NCBI GenBank assembly: GCA_027484055.1
Contig: JAIXQH010000027.1
Coordinates: 62,001-126,000 of the forward strand
DNA: 64,000 nt
Reading direction: 5' to 3'
Source: Verrucomicrobiaceae bacterium
GTDB taxonomy: Bacteria; Verrucomicrobiota; Verrucomicrobiia; Verrucomicrobiales; Akkermansiaceae
Below the pieces are notes generated by a model. It saw nothing but the letters and a program-made list of their open reading frames with translations. It searched no databases and was not told the origin of the DNA. Below, one piece after another: positions 25,608 to 34,989 of this stretch. Position 1 is the stretch's first letter; every line of letters begins with the position of its first letter. A program made the translations under genes and the position numbers.

Positions 25608-27515
25608 ATGAGTAATTCACCTGAAGGCCATGCTGGCCATAAACCTCACCTCGCTGTGACGACGATCGCGGCACTGGGCATTGTTTTCGGAGATATCGGA
25701 ACGAGCCCCTTGTATGCCTTCCGCGAGTGTTTTTCACTGGAACCCGGTGGCCATGGTGCGCCGATCAATCCGCATAATTTGACCGGTGCGGCTTCGCTGA
25801 TTGTTTGGTCACTGTTGCTGGTGGTGTCGGTGAAGTATCTGTTTGTGATTTTGAAATTGGACAACAAGGGGGAGGGCGGGATTTTGGCCCTTTCCACTTT
25901 GATTCGAGGAGCCTTGGAGAAGTCCGGGGTGAAAGACGCGCGGCATATCCTCCTGCTCGGGCTTGCGGGAGCGGCGCTGATTTATGCGGATGGGATGCTG
26001 ACCCCTGCGATCTCTGTGCTGAGTGCGGTGGAGGGCTTAAAGGAGAGCGCTCCGGCACTGGCAGAATGGACGGTGCCTCTAGCGGTGACGATTTTGGCGG
26101 GCTTGTTCTCGATCCAGAAATTCGGCACTGGGCAGGTCGGGAAGTTGTTTGGGCCGGTGGTGCTGATGTGGTTTGCCTCGCTGGCGTTGTTGGGTTTGGG
26201 GGCATTGTGGCACCATCCGCAAGTGCTGTGGGCGCTGAGTCCTTATGAGGGAGTTTCATTTTTAGTTCGGGAGTGGAAGCATGCATTTCCGTTGCTCGCC
26301 GCGGTGTTTCTTGCGGTGACAGGGGGTGAGGCGCTGTATGCGGATCTCGGTCACTTCGGCAAGCGTCCGATCCGTGTGGGTTGGTTCTCGGTGGTATTAC
26401 CGGCCTTGGTGTTGAACTACCTCGGCCAAGCGGCGCTGCTCACGGCGGACCCGAGTGCGATCCGCAGTCCATTCTTTCTCCTCGCTCCATCGTGGTTCCA
26501 GCTACCACTCACGATTCTGGCGACGGGTGCGGCGATCATCGCGAGTCAGGCGTTGATCTCCGGTGCATTTTCCCTGACGACCCAAGCGGTGCAACTGGGC
26601 TGCATGTCGCGGGTGAGGATTTTATACACTTCTGAACATTCGGTGGGGCAGGTGTATGTGCCGATGATCAATCACATCTTGGCGGTGTCTTGCATTTTAC
26701 TGGTGGTGATGTTTGAGACATCCACCCGGCTGGCGGGGGCTTATGGGATTGCGATTTCGCTGACCATGACCATCACATCGGTGTTGTTTTTCTCAGCGGC
26801 GCGAGCGGTGTGGGGTTGGAGTTGGTTGAAGGCTTTTGTGATCACGGGGCTGTTCCTCGCCTTGGACGGAGCGTTCTTGGCTGCGAATGCGCTGAAGATT
26901 TGGCCCTTGGGCTGGTTACCGCTGCTCATCGCCGCTGTGGTGATGTCGATCATGCTGATTTGGATCTGGGGGAGGGCGCGCTTGTTTGCACGGATCATGC
27001 AGGATTCCTTACCGATCGATCATTTACTCAAGGATCTCCATAAGGGAAAAATCCATCGTGTTTCTGGAACGGCGATTTATATGAGTGGCAAAGGATTGCA
27101 TGTGCCTACGGCGCTTTTGCATAACTTAAAGCACAATCAGGTGCTACACGAGCGGGTGATTCTGCTGCATGTAATCACGCTGGATCAGCCACATGCCAAT
27201 GTGGGGGACATGCTGGATTATGAAGATTTGGGGGATGGAGTGCACCGTGCGACCTTGCGTTTTGGCTTTGCAGACACTCCAGATGTGCCGACGGCTTTGA
27301 AGCTGAGGATGCCAGAGGCGGCTCGTTTCCAGCCGGGTAAAGCCACGTATTTCCTAGGGCGGGAAACTTATGGTGTGGGGAAAAAGGCAACATTCATCGA
27401 TCGTGTTAGGCTTTCGCTATTCGCCGTGATGGCGCGGAATGCATCACCCGCAACGGCATATTTCCAGCTTCCGCCGGGACGAGTCGTCGAGCTGGGAGCA
27501 CAAATCACGCTGTGA
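25608..27515 (+). CDS. kup: Kup-family low-affinity potassium transporter
   Basis: The 635-residue product has twelve or so membrane helices. The Kup signature runs AALGIVFGDIGTSPLYAFRE at the N-terminus, with LIYADGMLTPAISVLSAVEG following. Conserved acidic residues lie in GGEALYADLGHFGKRPI. A C-terminal cytosolic part of about 190 residues includes GTAIYMSGKGLHVPTALLHN. It imports K+ with protons. The gene is divergent from prmC and followed 15 nt later by a ketoacyl-synthase gene. Confidence 0.95.
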   Translation: MSNSPEGHAGHKPHLAVTTIAALGIVFGDIGTSPLYAFRECFSLEPGGHGAPINPHNLTGAASLIVWSLLLVVSVKYLFVILKLDNKGEGGILALSTLIRGALEKSGVKDARHILLLGLAGAALIYADGMLTPAISVLSAVEGLKESAPALAEWTVPLAVTILAGLFSIQKFGTGQVGKLFGPVVLMWFASLALLGLGALWHHPQVLWALSPYEGVSFLVREWKHAFPLLAAVFLAVTGGEALYADLGHFGKRPIRVGWFSVVLPALVLNYLGQAALLTADPSAIRSPFFLLAPSWFQLPLTILATGAAIIASQALISGAFSLTTQAVQLGCMSRVRILYTSEHSVGQVYVPMINHILAVSCILLVVMFETSTRLAGAYGIAISLTMTITSVLFFSAARAVWGWSWLKAFVITGLFLALDGAFLAANALKIWPLGWLPLLIAAVVMSIMLIWIWGRARLFARIMQDSLPIDHLLKDLHKGKIHRVSGTAIYMSGKGLHVPTALLHNLKHNQVLHERVILLHVITLDQPHANVGDMLDYEDLGDGVHRATLRFGFADTPDVPTALKLRMPEAARFQPGKATYFLGRETYGVGKKATFIDRVRLSLFAVMARNASPATAYFQLPPGRVVELGAQITL

Positions 27516-27530
27516 TGAGAGTCGATTAAG

Positions 27531-28676
27531 ATGGTGGTTTTTCCGACTGGCTTATCGATCACGGGATTGGGTGCGCTTTCCGTTTTGGGGAAATCTGTTG
27601 CGGAGCATCACCAAGCGGTCCGGTCGCGGCAGGCGGCGTTCCAGCCATTAGGAAAGCTGCTGGGTGAGAATAGCCCGCATGCCAAGCGGCCCGGGGCATG
27701 GATCGAAGAGCGGTCGCTTTTGACGAATCGTAAATGGAGTCCTGCGACGATGGCGGCGCTGCATGTCGCGCGCGAGGCGATTTCCGAAGCGGGCTGGACG
27801 GCAGGGGAGCTCAAAGATACGGCGCTCGTCGTAGGAACCAGTCGTGGAAATGCCGCAGGCTGGCTGGGTCCGTGGCCAGGGCGGCGACCGTTCCGCTTGA
27901 TGGCGGCGAGTAATACGATCCATAGCGAGCCGGCGTCCGCGATCAGTATAGAATTCGGGATCACGGGGCCGAATCATGTGTTGGCAAGTGGCTGTGCTGC
28001 GGGTTTGGATGCCATCGGCATCGCGATGATGCTGGTGCAATCAGGAGCTGCTGAGCGTGCCTTAGCGGTGGCGGTAGATTTACCCTTGGTCCCGTTGTTG
28101 CTCGATAATTACGCCGCATCGGGTTTGTTGGCTAAGTCATTTCAGTTGGACCCGTATCATCCAAGCACGGGAGGATTCATCCCCGGTGAGGGCGCTGCGG
28201 CGCTAACGGTGGAGGCGCGGGTGGGAGATTATGTGCGAGTCATGCACTATGGCTGCAATGCAGATGCCACTGATCCAGTGGGAATTCCTGCGGATGGTGG
28301 ACGTACCCCTGAGCTGCTCGATAAGGCGATTTCCCGCTTTGGGATGCCGCTGGCGATCTGTCCACATGCGACGGGGACCGCCGTACAATCGCTAGCGGAT
28401 CCGGCTGCCTTTGAGCGTTCGTTTTCGTCTGGGCGACCCTCCTTGCATTTATTGAAGCCATGGGTAGGGCATACGATCGGTGCGAGTGGCTTGCTGGAAA
28501 GTGTCATTCTTGCACGCTTTCTGAGAGAGGGACAATTCCCACCGAACCTATCAGGGCTGCACGCCCCCGCTGGATTTCAGCTGCCTACCGAAGCACTTGA
28601 TGCAGGTGGCCCGATTTATAAATTGTCCCACGGAATGGGTGGGCATAACGCACTTCTCGTCCTTACACCGCCATGA
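27531..28676 (+). CDS. Beta-ketoacyl synthase-like protein (stand-alone KS)
   Basis: This 381-residue thiolase-fold protein keeps the Cys-His-His triad of condensing enzymes. Cys155 lies in ASGCAAGLDAIG, His279 in CPHATGTAV (usually a HGTGT context) and His314 in KPWVGHTIGASG. It is shorter and more divergent than FabF. No acyl carrier protein or ketoreductase is adjacent. It lies between kup and a transpeptidase-phosphatase fusion, and its TGA overlaps the next ATG (ATGA). It may condense a specialised acyl chain; the substrate is unknown. Confidence 0.8.
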   Translation: MVVFPTGLSITGLGALSVLGKSVAEHHQAVRSRQAAFQPLGKLLGENSPHAKRPGAWIEERSLLTNRKWSPATMAALHVAREAISEAGWTAGELKDTALVVGTSRGNAAGWLGPWPGRRPFRLMAASNTIHSEPASAISIEFGITGPNHVLASGCAAGLDAIGIAMMLVQSGAAERALAVAVDLPLVPLLLDNYAASGLLAKSFQLDPYHPSTGGFIPGEGAAALTVEARVGDYVRVMHYGCNADATDPVGIPADGGRTPELLDKAISRFGMPLAICPHATGTAVQSLADPAAFERSFSSGRPSLHLLKPWVGHTIGASGLLESVILARFLREGQFPPNLSGLHAPAGFQLPTEALDAGGPIYKLSHGMGGHNALLVLTPP

Positions 28677-29797
28677 GCCACTTACCTTACCGAATTGAAA
28701 TTTCCATGGATGCCCAAACCCTCAAGGTCATTCAGGCCGATGAAGTCATCCGTCAGTTCCCTGTTTCTACCGCCGAGAAAGGCATGGGATTTGTAACAGG
28801 TAGTCATCGGACCCCGACTGGGTGCTTCCAGATTTCTGAGAAAATCGGCGAGGGAGAACCGAGTGGGACTATTTTTAAGTCTCGGGTGCCGGTGGGGCAG
28901 TGGGAGCCGGGTAAGGAGCCAGCCGGGGATTTGGTATTGAGTCGGATTTTGCGAATCGATGGGTTAGATCCGGAAAATCGAAATACGCTAGAAAGATTCA
29001 TCTATATCCACGGCACCAATCATGAAGAGCAAGTGGGAAAGCCTGCCAGTCATGGCTGCATTCGGATGAAGAATCGTGAGATGATCGAGCTTTTCGAGAT
29101 GGTCGAAGTGGGCAGCAAAGTGACGATTTTACCGCAGACTGTGCGACGCGGTAAGCTCTTATTTATCGATTGCGATTCGACCTTATCGACGATTGAGGGA
29201 ATCGATGAACTCGCCCGTGCGAAGGGTGACGAGGTCTTTGCGCAAGTTGTTGCGCTGACCCATGCGGCGATGAATGGTGAGGTGCCAATTGGCGAAGTGT
29301 TTCCGCGGCGCATGGAAATGATCCGGCCAGATCGTGCGCTGTGTGCAAAAATTGCAGACCTCTATGTGGCGACGATGGTGCCCGGTGCGGCGGAGTTTAT
29401 TCATGATTTAAAAGCAGCAGGCTGGCTTCCTGTAATTTTATCAGGTGGCTTTGCGCCCTTAATCGCACCCCTCGCGAAACACTTAGGCATTTCTCATGTT
29501 GAGGCGGTGCCATTGTATTTTCATGAGGATGGCACGTATCAAGGCTATGGAGAAAACTATGCGACAACGAGGAATTTGGGGAAGAATGAGGTGATCCGCG
29601 AGTGGAAGCGGGCCTTGCTGCCAGAACGAGTTTTAATGATGGGTGATGGTGTTTCTGACTTAGAGACTCAGCCGGATGTGGATGCCTTCATCGGGTATGG
29701 TGGAGTCGTAGTACGCCCCAAAGTGGAGAGTGGCTGCGACTACTGGATGATGGATATGAATGAGCGTGAACTGATGAAATCTATCTTTTTGATTTAG
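28673..29797 (+). CDS. Fusion of an L,D-transpeptidase (YkuD) domain and a SerB-like HAD phosphatase
   Basis: The 374-residue frame joins two unrelated domains. Residues about 5-152 are YkuD: YIHGTNHEEQVG with His113 and the catalytic PASHGCIRMKN (Cys129). Residues about 160-374 are a phosphoserine-phosphatase-like HAD: FIDCDSTLSTIEGIDELA (nucleophile Asp166, Asp168), ILSGGF, and MMGDGVSDLETQ. No signal peptide is seen, although YkuD enzymes normally act on peptidoglycan outside the cytoplasm. The domains are separated by only about eight residues (QTVRRGKL). It overlaps the KS gene by 4 nt. Confidence 0.85.
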   Translation: MSHLPYRIEISMDAQTLKVIQADEVIRQFPVSTAEKGMGFVTGSHRTPTGCFQISEKIGEGEPSGTIFKSRVPVGQWEPGKEPAGDLVLSRILRIDGLDPENRNTLERFIYIHGTNHEEQVGKPASHGCIRMKNREMIELFEMVEVGSKVTILPQTVRRGKLLFIDCDSTLSTIEGIDELARAKGDEVFAQVVALTHAAMNGEVPIGEVFPRRMEMIRPDRALCAKIADLYVATMVPGAAEFIHDLKAAGWLPVILSGGFAPLIAPLAKHLGISHVEAVPLYFHEDGTYQGYGENYATTRNLGKNEVIREWKRALLPERVLMMGDGVSDLETQPDVDAFIGYGGVVVRPKVESGCDYWMMDMNERELMKSIFLI

Positions 29798-29885
29798 TCT
29801 TGGTGTAGGAAGTCAACAGGTACGGGATCATCATTATGTAAATTTTGCTTGCTAGCTGTGAACTGAGTCATAGCTTGCCCACGTC

Positions 29886-30596
29886 ATGAGCAATACTACT
29901 GAAAAAGAAACCTCGAAAGGTATCAGATATACCCCAGAACAAAAAAAGGAAGTCGTGGACTTCGCTGTCGACTTTAATGCTGCAAACGGGCGCGGTGGAC
30001 AAAGCAAGGCAGCTGAAAAATTTAAGATATCTCAAATCACGGTCGCTGCTTGGTTGAAGTCAGCCGGCGTTACTTCCAAGGCACCGAAAGCGGCCAAGGC
30101 TGCTAAAGCACCGAAAGCCGCTAAGGCACCAAAAGCACCGAAAGCTGCTAAGGCCCCTAAAGCTGCTAAAGCTGCCAAGGCCCCTAAAGCACCGAAAGCC
30201 GCCAAGGCTCCTAAAGACTCTGCCGCCGTTACCAGAGGCACTCGCTACACCGATGAGCAAAAGCAAGAGGTCACCGACTTCGTGCTCGCTTACAACGCGG
30301 CAAACGGTGGCCGTGGCGGTCCGACTCACGCTGCGAAGAAGTTTAACATTTCCCCTCTTACGGTCACTGCTTGGCTTAAGTCTTCAGGAAAAAAATCTGC
30401 GAAAAAGAGCAAGGCAACCAAATACACGCCGCCGAGCAAGCAGCGTAAAGAGGCTCCAGCAGCCGCCGTTAAAGTCAGTGGTGGCTTTGATGCCAAGTTG
30501 ACCGCTCTCTTGGCGCTCAGCAAGCAAATCGCCTCTGCAGAAGCCGAGCTTGTCTCGCTGAATGCCAAGTTCAAGGCGCTTAAAGCATCGCTCTAA
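29886..30596 (+). CDS. Histone-H1-like protein: two HTH-like domains joined by a KAAKAPKA repeat linker
   Basis: The 236-residue product has a duplicated domain of about 45 residues. Copy 1 (about 12-58) starts GIRYTPEQKKEVVDF and ends TVAAWLKSAG. Copy 2 (about 118-164) starts GTRYTDEQKQEVTDF and ends TVTAWLKSSG. Each resembles the helix-turn-helix of transposase/Psq-like proteins. Between them lies a Lys/Ala/Pro repeat of (K)APKAAKA type (about 60-113), like the tail of eukaryotic H1 or bacterial HctB. The C-terminus has a short coiled coil (LLALSKQIASAEAELVSLN). It is likely a nucleoid-associated DNA binder. Confidence 0.8.
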   Translation: MSNTTEKETSKGIRYTPEQKKEVVDFAVDFNAANGRGGQSKAAEKFKISQITVAAWLKSAGVTSKAPKAAKAAKAPKAAKAPKAPKAAKAPKAAKAAKAPKAPKAAKAPKDSAAVTRGTRYTDEQKQEVTDFVLAYNAANGGRGGPTHAAKKFNISPLTVTAWLKSSGKKSAKKSKATKYTPPSKQRKEAPAAAVKVSGGFDAKLTALLALSKQIASAEAELVSLNAKFKALKASL

Positions 30597-30621
30597 GCGA
30601 TTGTAACAGAATGCCTCACAC

Positions 30622-30654
30622 AAGCCGCCTCCATCTGATGGGGGCGGCTTTTTT
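30622..30654 (+). terminator. Rho-independent terminator after the H1-like gene
   Basis: Arms AAGCCGCC (30622-30629) and GGCGGCTT (30643-30650) run into a T-rich stretch. It lies 26 nt past the stop and also just before the convergent Nudix gene end. Confidence 0.82.
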
Positions 30655-30662
30655 GGTGAGGT

Positions 30663-31160
30663 TCACCAAGCGATATCGGTTATCATCTCGCTCCAAAGGA
30701 GCTGCTCTCCCTCGAAGACGAAGCGGCCGATGAACGTACGCTCGCTAAGTAGGAGAGGAAGCCAGTAACGATCATCCGCCCACATCCGCGGGTAATGAAT
30801 CTCGCTTAACGCCGTCCATACGGGGATGGCTTCATCCGTCTCCGTCGGCGTGCCGCTGAAATCATCCGAACGGAAAACATGGCAGATGATGTCCGGGTGG
30901 TCTGACATGGAAAACTGCAATTCACCTAACTTCCGCGGGGCATGGGGCGTGATCACTAACTCTTCCTGAGTCTCCCGGATTGCGGCTTGGAGCGGGGTCT
31001 CGCCGGGCTCAATTTTCCCGCCAGGGCCATTGATTTTCCCAGCTCCGAGACCGCGTTTTTTCTCGATGAGTAGAACTTGGCCATCTTTGACAATGAACAG
31101 GAGAGTGGCCTTCATCTCACCATGCCATGAAGTCCAGTCGATGGGAGATGTCGTGTTCAT
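30663..31160 (-). CDS. Nudix hydrolase resembling MTH1 (8-oxo-dGTPase type)
   Basis: The 165-residue product has a complete Nudix box (GGKIEPGETPLQAAIRETQE, then EL). Around it are features typical of the MTH1 family: KKRGLGAGKINGPGGK before the box, GTPTETDEAIPVW after it, and RMWADDRYWLPLLLSERTFI near the end. MTH1-type enzymes remove 8-oxo-dGTP and other oxidised nucleotides. ATG 31160 fits the family; the frame is open further upstream but overlaps gcvP. It lies 16 nt downstream of gcvP and probably shares its transcript. Confidence 0.85.
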   Translation of the reverse strand: MNTTSPIDWTSWHGEMKATLLFIVKDGQVLLIEKKRGLGAGKINGPGGKIEPGETPLQAAIRETQEELVITPHAPRKLGELQFSMSDHPDIICHVFRSDDFSGTPTETDEAIPVWTALSEIHYPRMWADDRYWLPLLLSERTFIGRFVFEGEQLLWSEMITDIAW

Positions 31161-31176
31161 GTGGGTGGGTTTAGGC

Positions 31177-33999
31177 TTAGACTGAGGCGTAGGCTTCGAC
31201 AGAGTCACAGGTGCAAATGAGATTGCGGTCCCCGTGGACGTTGTCGATGCGCCCGACGGATGGCCAGAACTTGTGCTGACGTAGATACGGGAGTGGGAAG
31301 GCTGCCTGCTCGCGTGAATAGCGATGCGGCCACTCATTTCCGCAGATCACTTCACTGGGATGCGGGGCGTGCTTGAGTGGATTATCCAAGGCATCTGACT
31401 CACCGGTGATGATCGCGGAAATTTCGCCGTGGATGGAAATCATCGCATCACAGAAGCGGTCAAGCTCGTGCTTGGACTCGGACTCAGTCGGCTCGATCAT
31501 CAGCGTGCCACCGACAGGCCAGCTCATGGTGGGGGCGTGGTAGCCGTAATCCATGAGCCGCTTGGCGACGTCTTCCACCGTGATGCCGCTCGCATCGGTG
31601 AGTGGGCGCACGTCGATGATGCATTCGTGAGCGACCAGGCCAGCGTGGCCGGTATAGAGAATCGGAAAATAGGGAGCGAGGCGCTTGGCCATGTAGTTCG
31701 CGTTGAGGATGGCGACTTCGGTGGCTTCCGTTAGCCCGGCAGGACCCATCATGGCGATATACATCCATGAGATAGTGTTGATCGAAGCACTGCCCCACGG
31801 AGCAGAACAAACAGCACCAGCGGGATTGCCTAACTCCGAGTGGCCGGGCAGGAATGGCAGCAGTTGCTTGGCGACGCCGATGGGGCCGACACCAGGGCCA
31901 CCACCACCGTGCGGGATGCAGAAGGTTTTGTGGAGATTCAAGTGGCAGACATCGGCACCGATGAGGCCCGGTGAGGTGAGTCCGACTTGAGCATTCATAT
32001 TCGCCCCATCCATGTAAACTTGGCCGCCGGCTTCGTGGATGATTTCACAAATCGAGCGAATGGTTTCCTCGAAAACCCCGTGAGTGGAGGGATAGGTGAC
32101 CATGAGCGCGGCGAGATTTTCCCGATGCTCTTCGGTGCGTGCAGCGAGGTCAGCCACATCGATGTTGCCGTCGTCATCACATTTCACGCCGACCACTTTC
32201 ATGCCGGTCATGACGGCGGAGGCAGGGTTGGTGCCGTGAGCTGAGACGGGGATGAGGCAGATGTTCCGGTGTCCTTCACCGCGCGAGCGGTGGTAGTGAT
32301 AGATGGCGAGTAGCCCGGCGTATTCGCCTTGTGAACCGGCATTTGGCTGGAGCGAGACGCCGGCGAATCCGGTGACTTCGGCGAGCCAGCCTTCGAGGAT
32401 GCTGAGCATTTCGCGGTATCCTTGGCTTTGTTCGGCAGGGACGAAGGGGTGGATGGAAGAGACTTCCGGCCAGCTCAGCGGCATCATCTCTGAAGCCGCG
32501 TTGAGCTTCATGGTGCATGAGCCGAGCGCGATCATGGATTCATTTAAGGCGAGATCCTTCGACTCCAGACGCTTCATGTAGCGCATCATGTCAGTCTCTG
32601 AGTGGTGACTGTTGAAGACTTGCTGAGTGAGAAATGGCGTGTTTCGGTTCAATGAGGCAGGCCAAGCAGTTTCATTTACGGGGGATGGATTGGCGGTAAT
32701 CCCGAACGCGCGGCAGATGGAAATGATATCTTCGGGCGTGGAAGTTTCATCCATGGAAATGCCGAGATGGTCGGCATCGATCCGGCGGAGATTGAGCGCT
32801 GAAGCCTGAGCCGCCTTGAGGATGGAGTCTGCGGTGCCGGGAACCTTGGCCACGAGGGTGTCGAAAAATGGGCCTTCTTCGACAAGCACCCCGCCTGCTA
32901 GCAGAGCGGCTTTCAGGGTGGCGGTGCGTGAATGAGTGGTTTGAGCGATGTGAGTCAGACCTTCCGGGCCATGGTAGATGGCATACATGGAAGCCATGAC
33001 TGCAAGGAGGACTTGGGCGGTGCAGATATTGGACGTGGCCTTGTCGCGGCGGATGTGTTGCTCGCGGGTTTGAAGGGAGAGGCGATAGCCGGGCTTGCCG
33101 CGCGAATCGACCGACACACCGATGAGGCGACCTGGCATTTTCCGTTTCAGGGCATCTGCACAGGCCATAAAAGCGGCGTGGGGGCCGCCGAATCCGAGTG
33201 GCACACCGAAGCGCTGGGACGAGCCGACACAGATATCTGCGCCGAATTCGCCCGGGGCTTTCAAGACGGTGAGGGCGAGTAAATCACTTGCGACGATGTT
33301 GGTGATGCCAGCTTGACGAGTTTTCTCGAAGAACCCGGAAAAATCATCAATCCTACCGCGAGTGTCTGGATACTGCACGAGTGCGGCGAAGGTACCTTCC
33401 TGAGGTTCGAAGGTTTCCCAATCCCCAATGATGACTGAAATGCCCAAGGGTTCTGCACGGGTCACGATGACGTCGATGGTCTGCGGGTGGCAGCGGTCTG
33501 AGACGAAGAAGGATTTCCCTTTCGGTTTACCCGCAAGCGCGAGGCTCATGGCTTCTGCGGCGGCGGTGCCTTCGTCGAGCAGCGAGGCGTTAGAGACATC
33601 CAGCCCCGTGAGGTCGGTGATCATCGTTTGGTAGTTCAGCAAGGCCTCCAGCCTGCCTTGCGCGATCTCTGCTTGGTAGGGAGTGTAGGCGGTGTACCAA
33701 CCGGGATTTTCCAAGATGTTCCGCTGAATCACCGCCGGCGTGTGAGTGCCGTAATACCCTTGGCCAATGAAGGATTTCATGACGCGGTTTTTCCCCATGA
33801 TCGACTTCAGCTCTGCGAGGGCCTCCGGTTCCGAGCGGGCGGCGGGTAAGCTCATTGCTTGATCCAGCCGGATTCCGGCGGGCACCGCAGCGGTGATGAG
33901 TTCGCCCAAGGTGGCGTAGCCCGTGGTCTCCAACATGTCTTGTCGGTCTTTACCAAATGGGCCTAGGTGACGGCTGCGGAAATCAAGACGTGCGGACAT
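31177..33999 (-). CDS. gcvP: Glycine dehydrogenase (decarboxylating), P-protein of the glycine cleavage system
   Basis: This 940-residue PLP enzyme has both halves of P-protein fused, as in proteobacteria and eukaryotes. The N-terminus has FRSRHLGPF and [17 protein letters not shown]. The C-terminal half holds the PLP-lysine motif [20 protein letters not shown] and ends with CSPWG-type and [18 protein letters not shown] segments. It decarboxylates glycine and passes the aminomethyl group to GcvH. gcvT and gcvH are not adjacent in this window. It is followed by the MTH1-like Nudix gene. Confidence 0.96.
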   Translation of the reverse strand: MSARLDFRSRHLGPFGKDRQDMLETTGYATLGELITAAVPAGIRLDQAMSLPAARSEPEALAELKSIMGKNRVMKSFIGQGYYGTHTPAVIQRNILENPGWYTAYTPYQAEIAQGRLEALLNYQTMITDLTGLDVSNASLLDEGTAAAEAMSLALAGKPKGKSFFVSDRCHPQTIDVIVTRAEPLGISVIIGDWETFEPQEGTFAALVQYPDTRGRIDDFSGFFEKTRQAGITNIVASDLLALTVLKAPGEFGADICVGSSQRFGVPLGFGGPHAAFMACADALKRKMPGRLIGVSVDSRGKPGYRLSLQTREQHIRRDKATSNICTAQVLLAVMASMYAIYHGPEGLTHIAQTTHSRTATLKAALLAGGVLVEEGPFFDTLVAKVPGTADSILKAAQASALNLRRIDADHLGISMDETSTPEDIISICRAFGITANPSPVNETAWPASLNRNTPFLTQQVFNSHHSETDMMRYMKRLESKDLALNESMIALGSCTMKLNAASEMMPLSWPEVSSIHPFVPAEQSQGYREMLSILEGWLAEVTGFAGVSLQPNAGSQGEYAGLLAIYHYHRSRGEGHRNICLIPVSAHGTNPASAVMTGMKVVGVKCDDDGNIDVADLAARTEEHRENLAALMVTYPSTHGVFEETIRSICEIIHEAGGQVYMDGANMNAQVGLTSPGLIGADVCHLNLHKTFCIPHGGGGPGVGPIGVAKQLLPFLPGHSELGNPAGAVCSAPWGSASINTISWMYIAMMGPAGLTEATEVAILNANYMAKRLAPYFPILYTGHAGLVAHECIIDVRPLTDASGITVEDVAKRLMDYGYHAPTMSWPVGGTLMIEPTESESKHELDRFCDAMISIHGEISAIITGESDALDNPLKHAPHPSEVICGNEWPHRYSREQAAFPLPYLRQHKFWPSVGRIDNVHGDRNLICTCDSVEAYASV

Positions 34000-34100
34000 G
34001 GATTAATGAATGGGTAAAATAGGGAAAAAGCGTGAGGCCCTTCCTTAAAGGAAAATCCGTTCGGCGCAACCCTCACGAGCCGAAATCAGGGAAAGAATGT

Positions 34101-34916
34101 TCACTCAAGCGGGGAGAGAAGCTTGCCAGCATCCGCCAGCGCTTGTTTGCGAAGTTCGGCACGGGATGACTTGAGCTGTTTCCAAAGGCTGGGGGTGAAT
34201 TGCTCGGTGAATCCATGATTTTCCAACCACTCGGCTAGGGTGGCGAGGTCGTTTTCATCGCCAAGGAGGGAGGCTAGATCGGCCATCTCAGGATCTTGCG
34301 GAGTGGATTCCTCTGGCAAGTAGGCGAGCGCTCCGAGGTAGGCTTTGAGGGCTTTCCGGGCGTCGTGGAAACTTTCTTCTTCCCGGGTGTCGAGCGCCCG
34401 GCAGCGTTTGTTGAGCTGCTTGCTCAATTTTCTCAAGCCCACGGCGAGACGGTCTGGCAGTTCTTCCACGCTCAGGTCGTTCAAGAGCTTGCGGGCTTGC
34501 GACACGCGCGTGATGCACCATGAAATGGTCTCCGCAGGTGGGCGGCGGGCGGCTGAGTGGGTTTGTTGTTCCAGCAATTGGCCGATGGCGGCTTGCGCTT
34601 CCGGCTCCTGATCCCATGCGAGTTTATTCCAAGTGTTGTAGCGCGAGACAGCATCGCGTGGTTCGGAAAGGAGGCGGCCGATGGTTTGGATTTCCTTAGC
34701 CGAGGATTTTCCCAAGCGAAACAAAGCGAAGCCACCCCGCAGGGACTTGCCGAGCTTGCGGATCGCGTGCACCTCGTCGGCCACGCGGCCATTGCCAGCT
34801 AGCAGGGCGTGCAGCGAGCGCTCCATCACATCGCAGCCCTTGAGCAGTTGCTCGCGTGATTGGCTTACGTCCAGTTCTGATAAAAATCCCATGACTTGAT
34901 GGGAGAATAAATCCAC
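34101..34916 (-). CDS. CHAD-domain protein
   Basis: The 271-residue all-helical product carries CHAD-type conserved positions: VHAIRKLGKSLRGGFALFR in the first half, and FHDARKALKAYLGALAYL with LLGDENDLATLAEWL in the second. CHAD domains bind polyphosphate through basic and His residues. It stands alone between gcvP and nagA; no CYTH/ppk partner is adjacent. An internal ATG at 34892 (MGFLSELDV) is a possible alternative start. Confidence 0.82.
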   Translation of the reverse strand: MDLFSHQVMGFLSELDVSQSREQLLKGCDVMERSLHALLAGNGRVADEVHAIRKLGKSLRGGFALFRLGKSSAKEIQTIGRLLSEPRDAVSRYNTWNKLAWDQEPEAQAAIGQLLEQQTHSAARRPPAETISWCITRVSQARKLLNDLSVEELPDRLAVGLRKLSKQLNKRCRALDTREEESFHDARKALKAYLGALAYLPEESTPQDPEMADLASLLGDENDLATLAEWLENHGFTEQFTPSLWKQLKSSRAELRKQALADAGKLLSPLE

Positions 34917-34989
34917 TCGAATGTCAGTGACGATTGTGTGACATTATTTAGATCGTGCCACCGAAACCATCCCCCGCGACACTCCGGGC

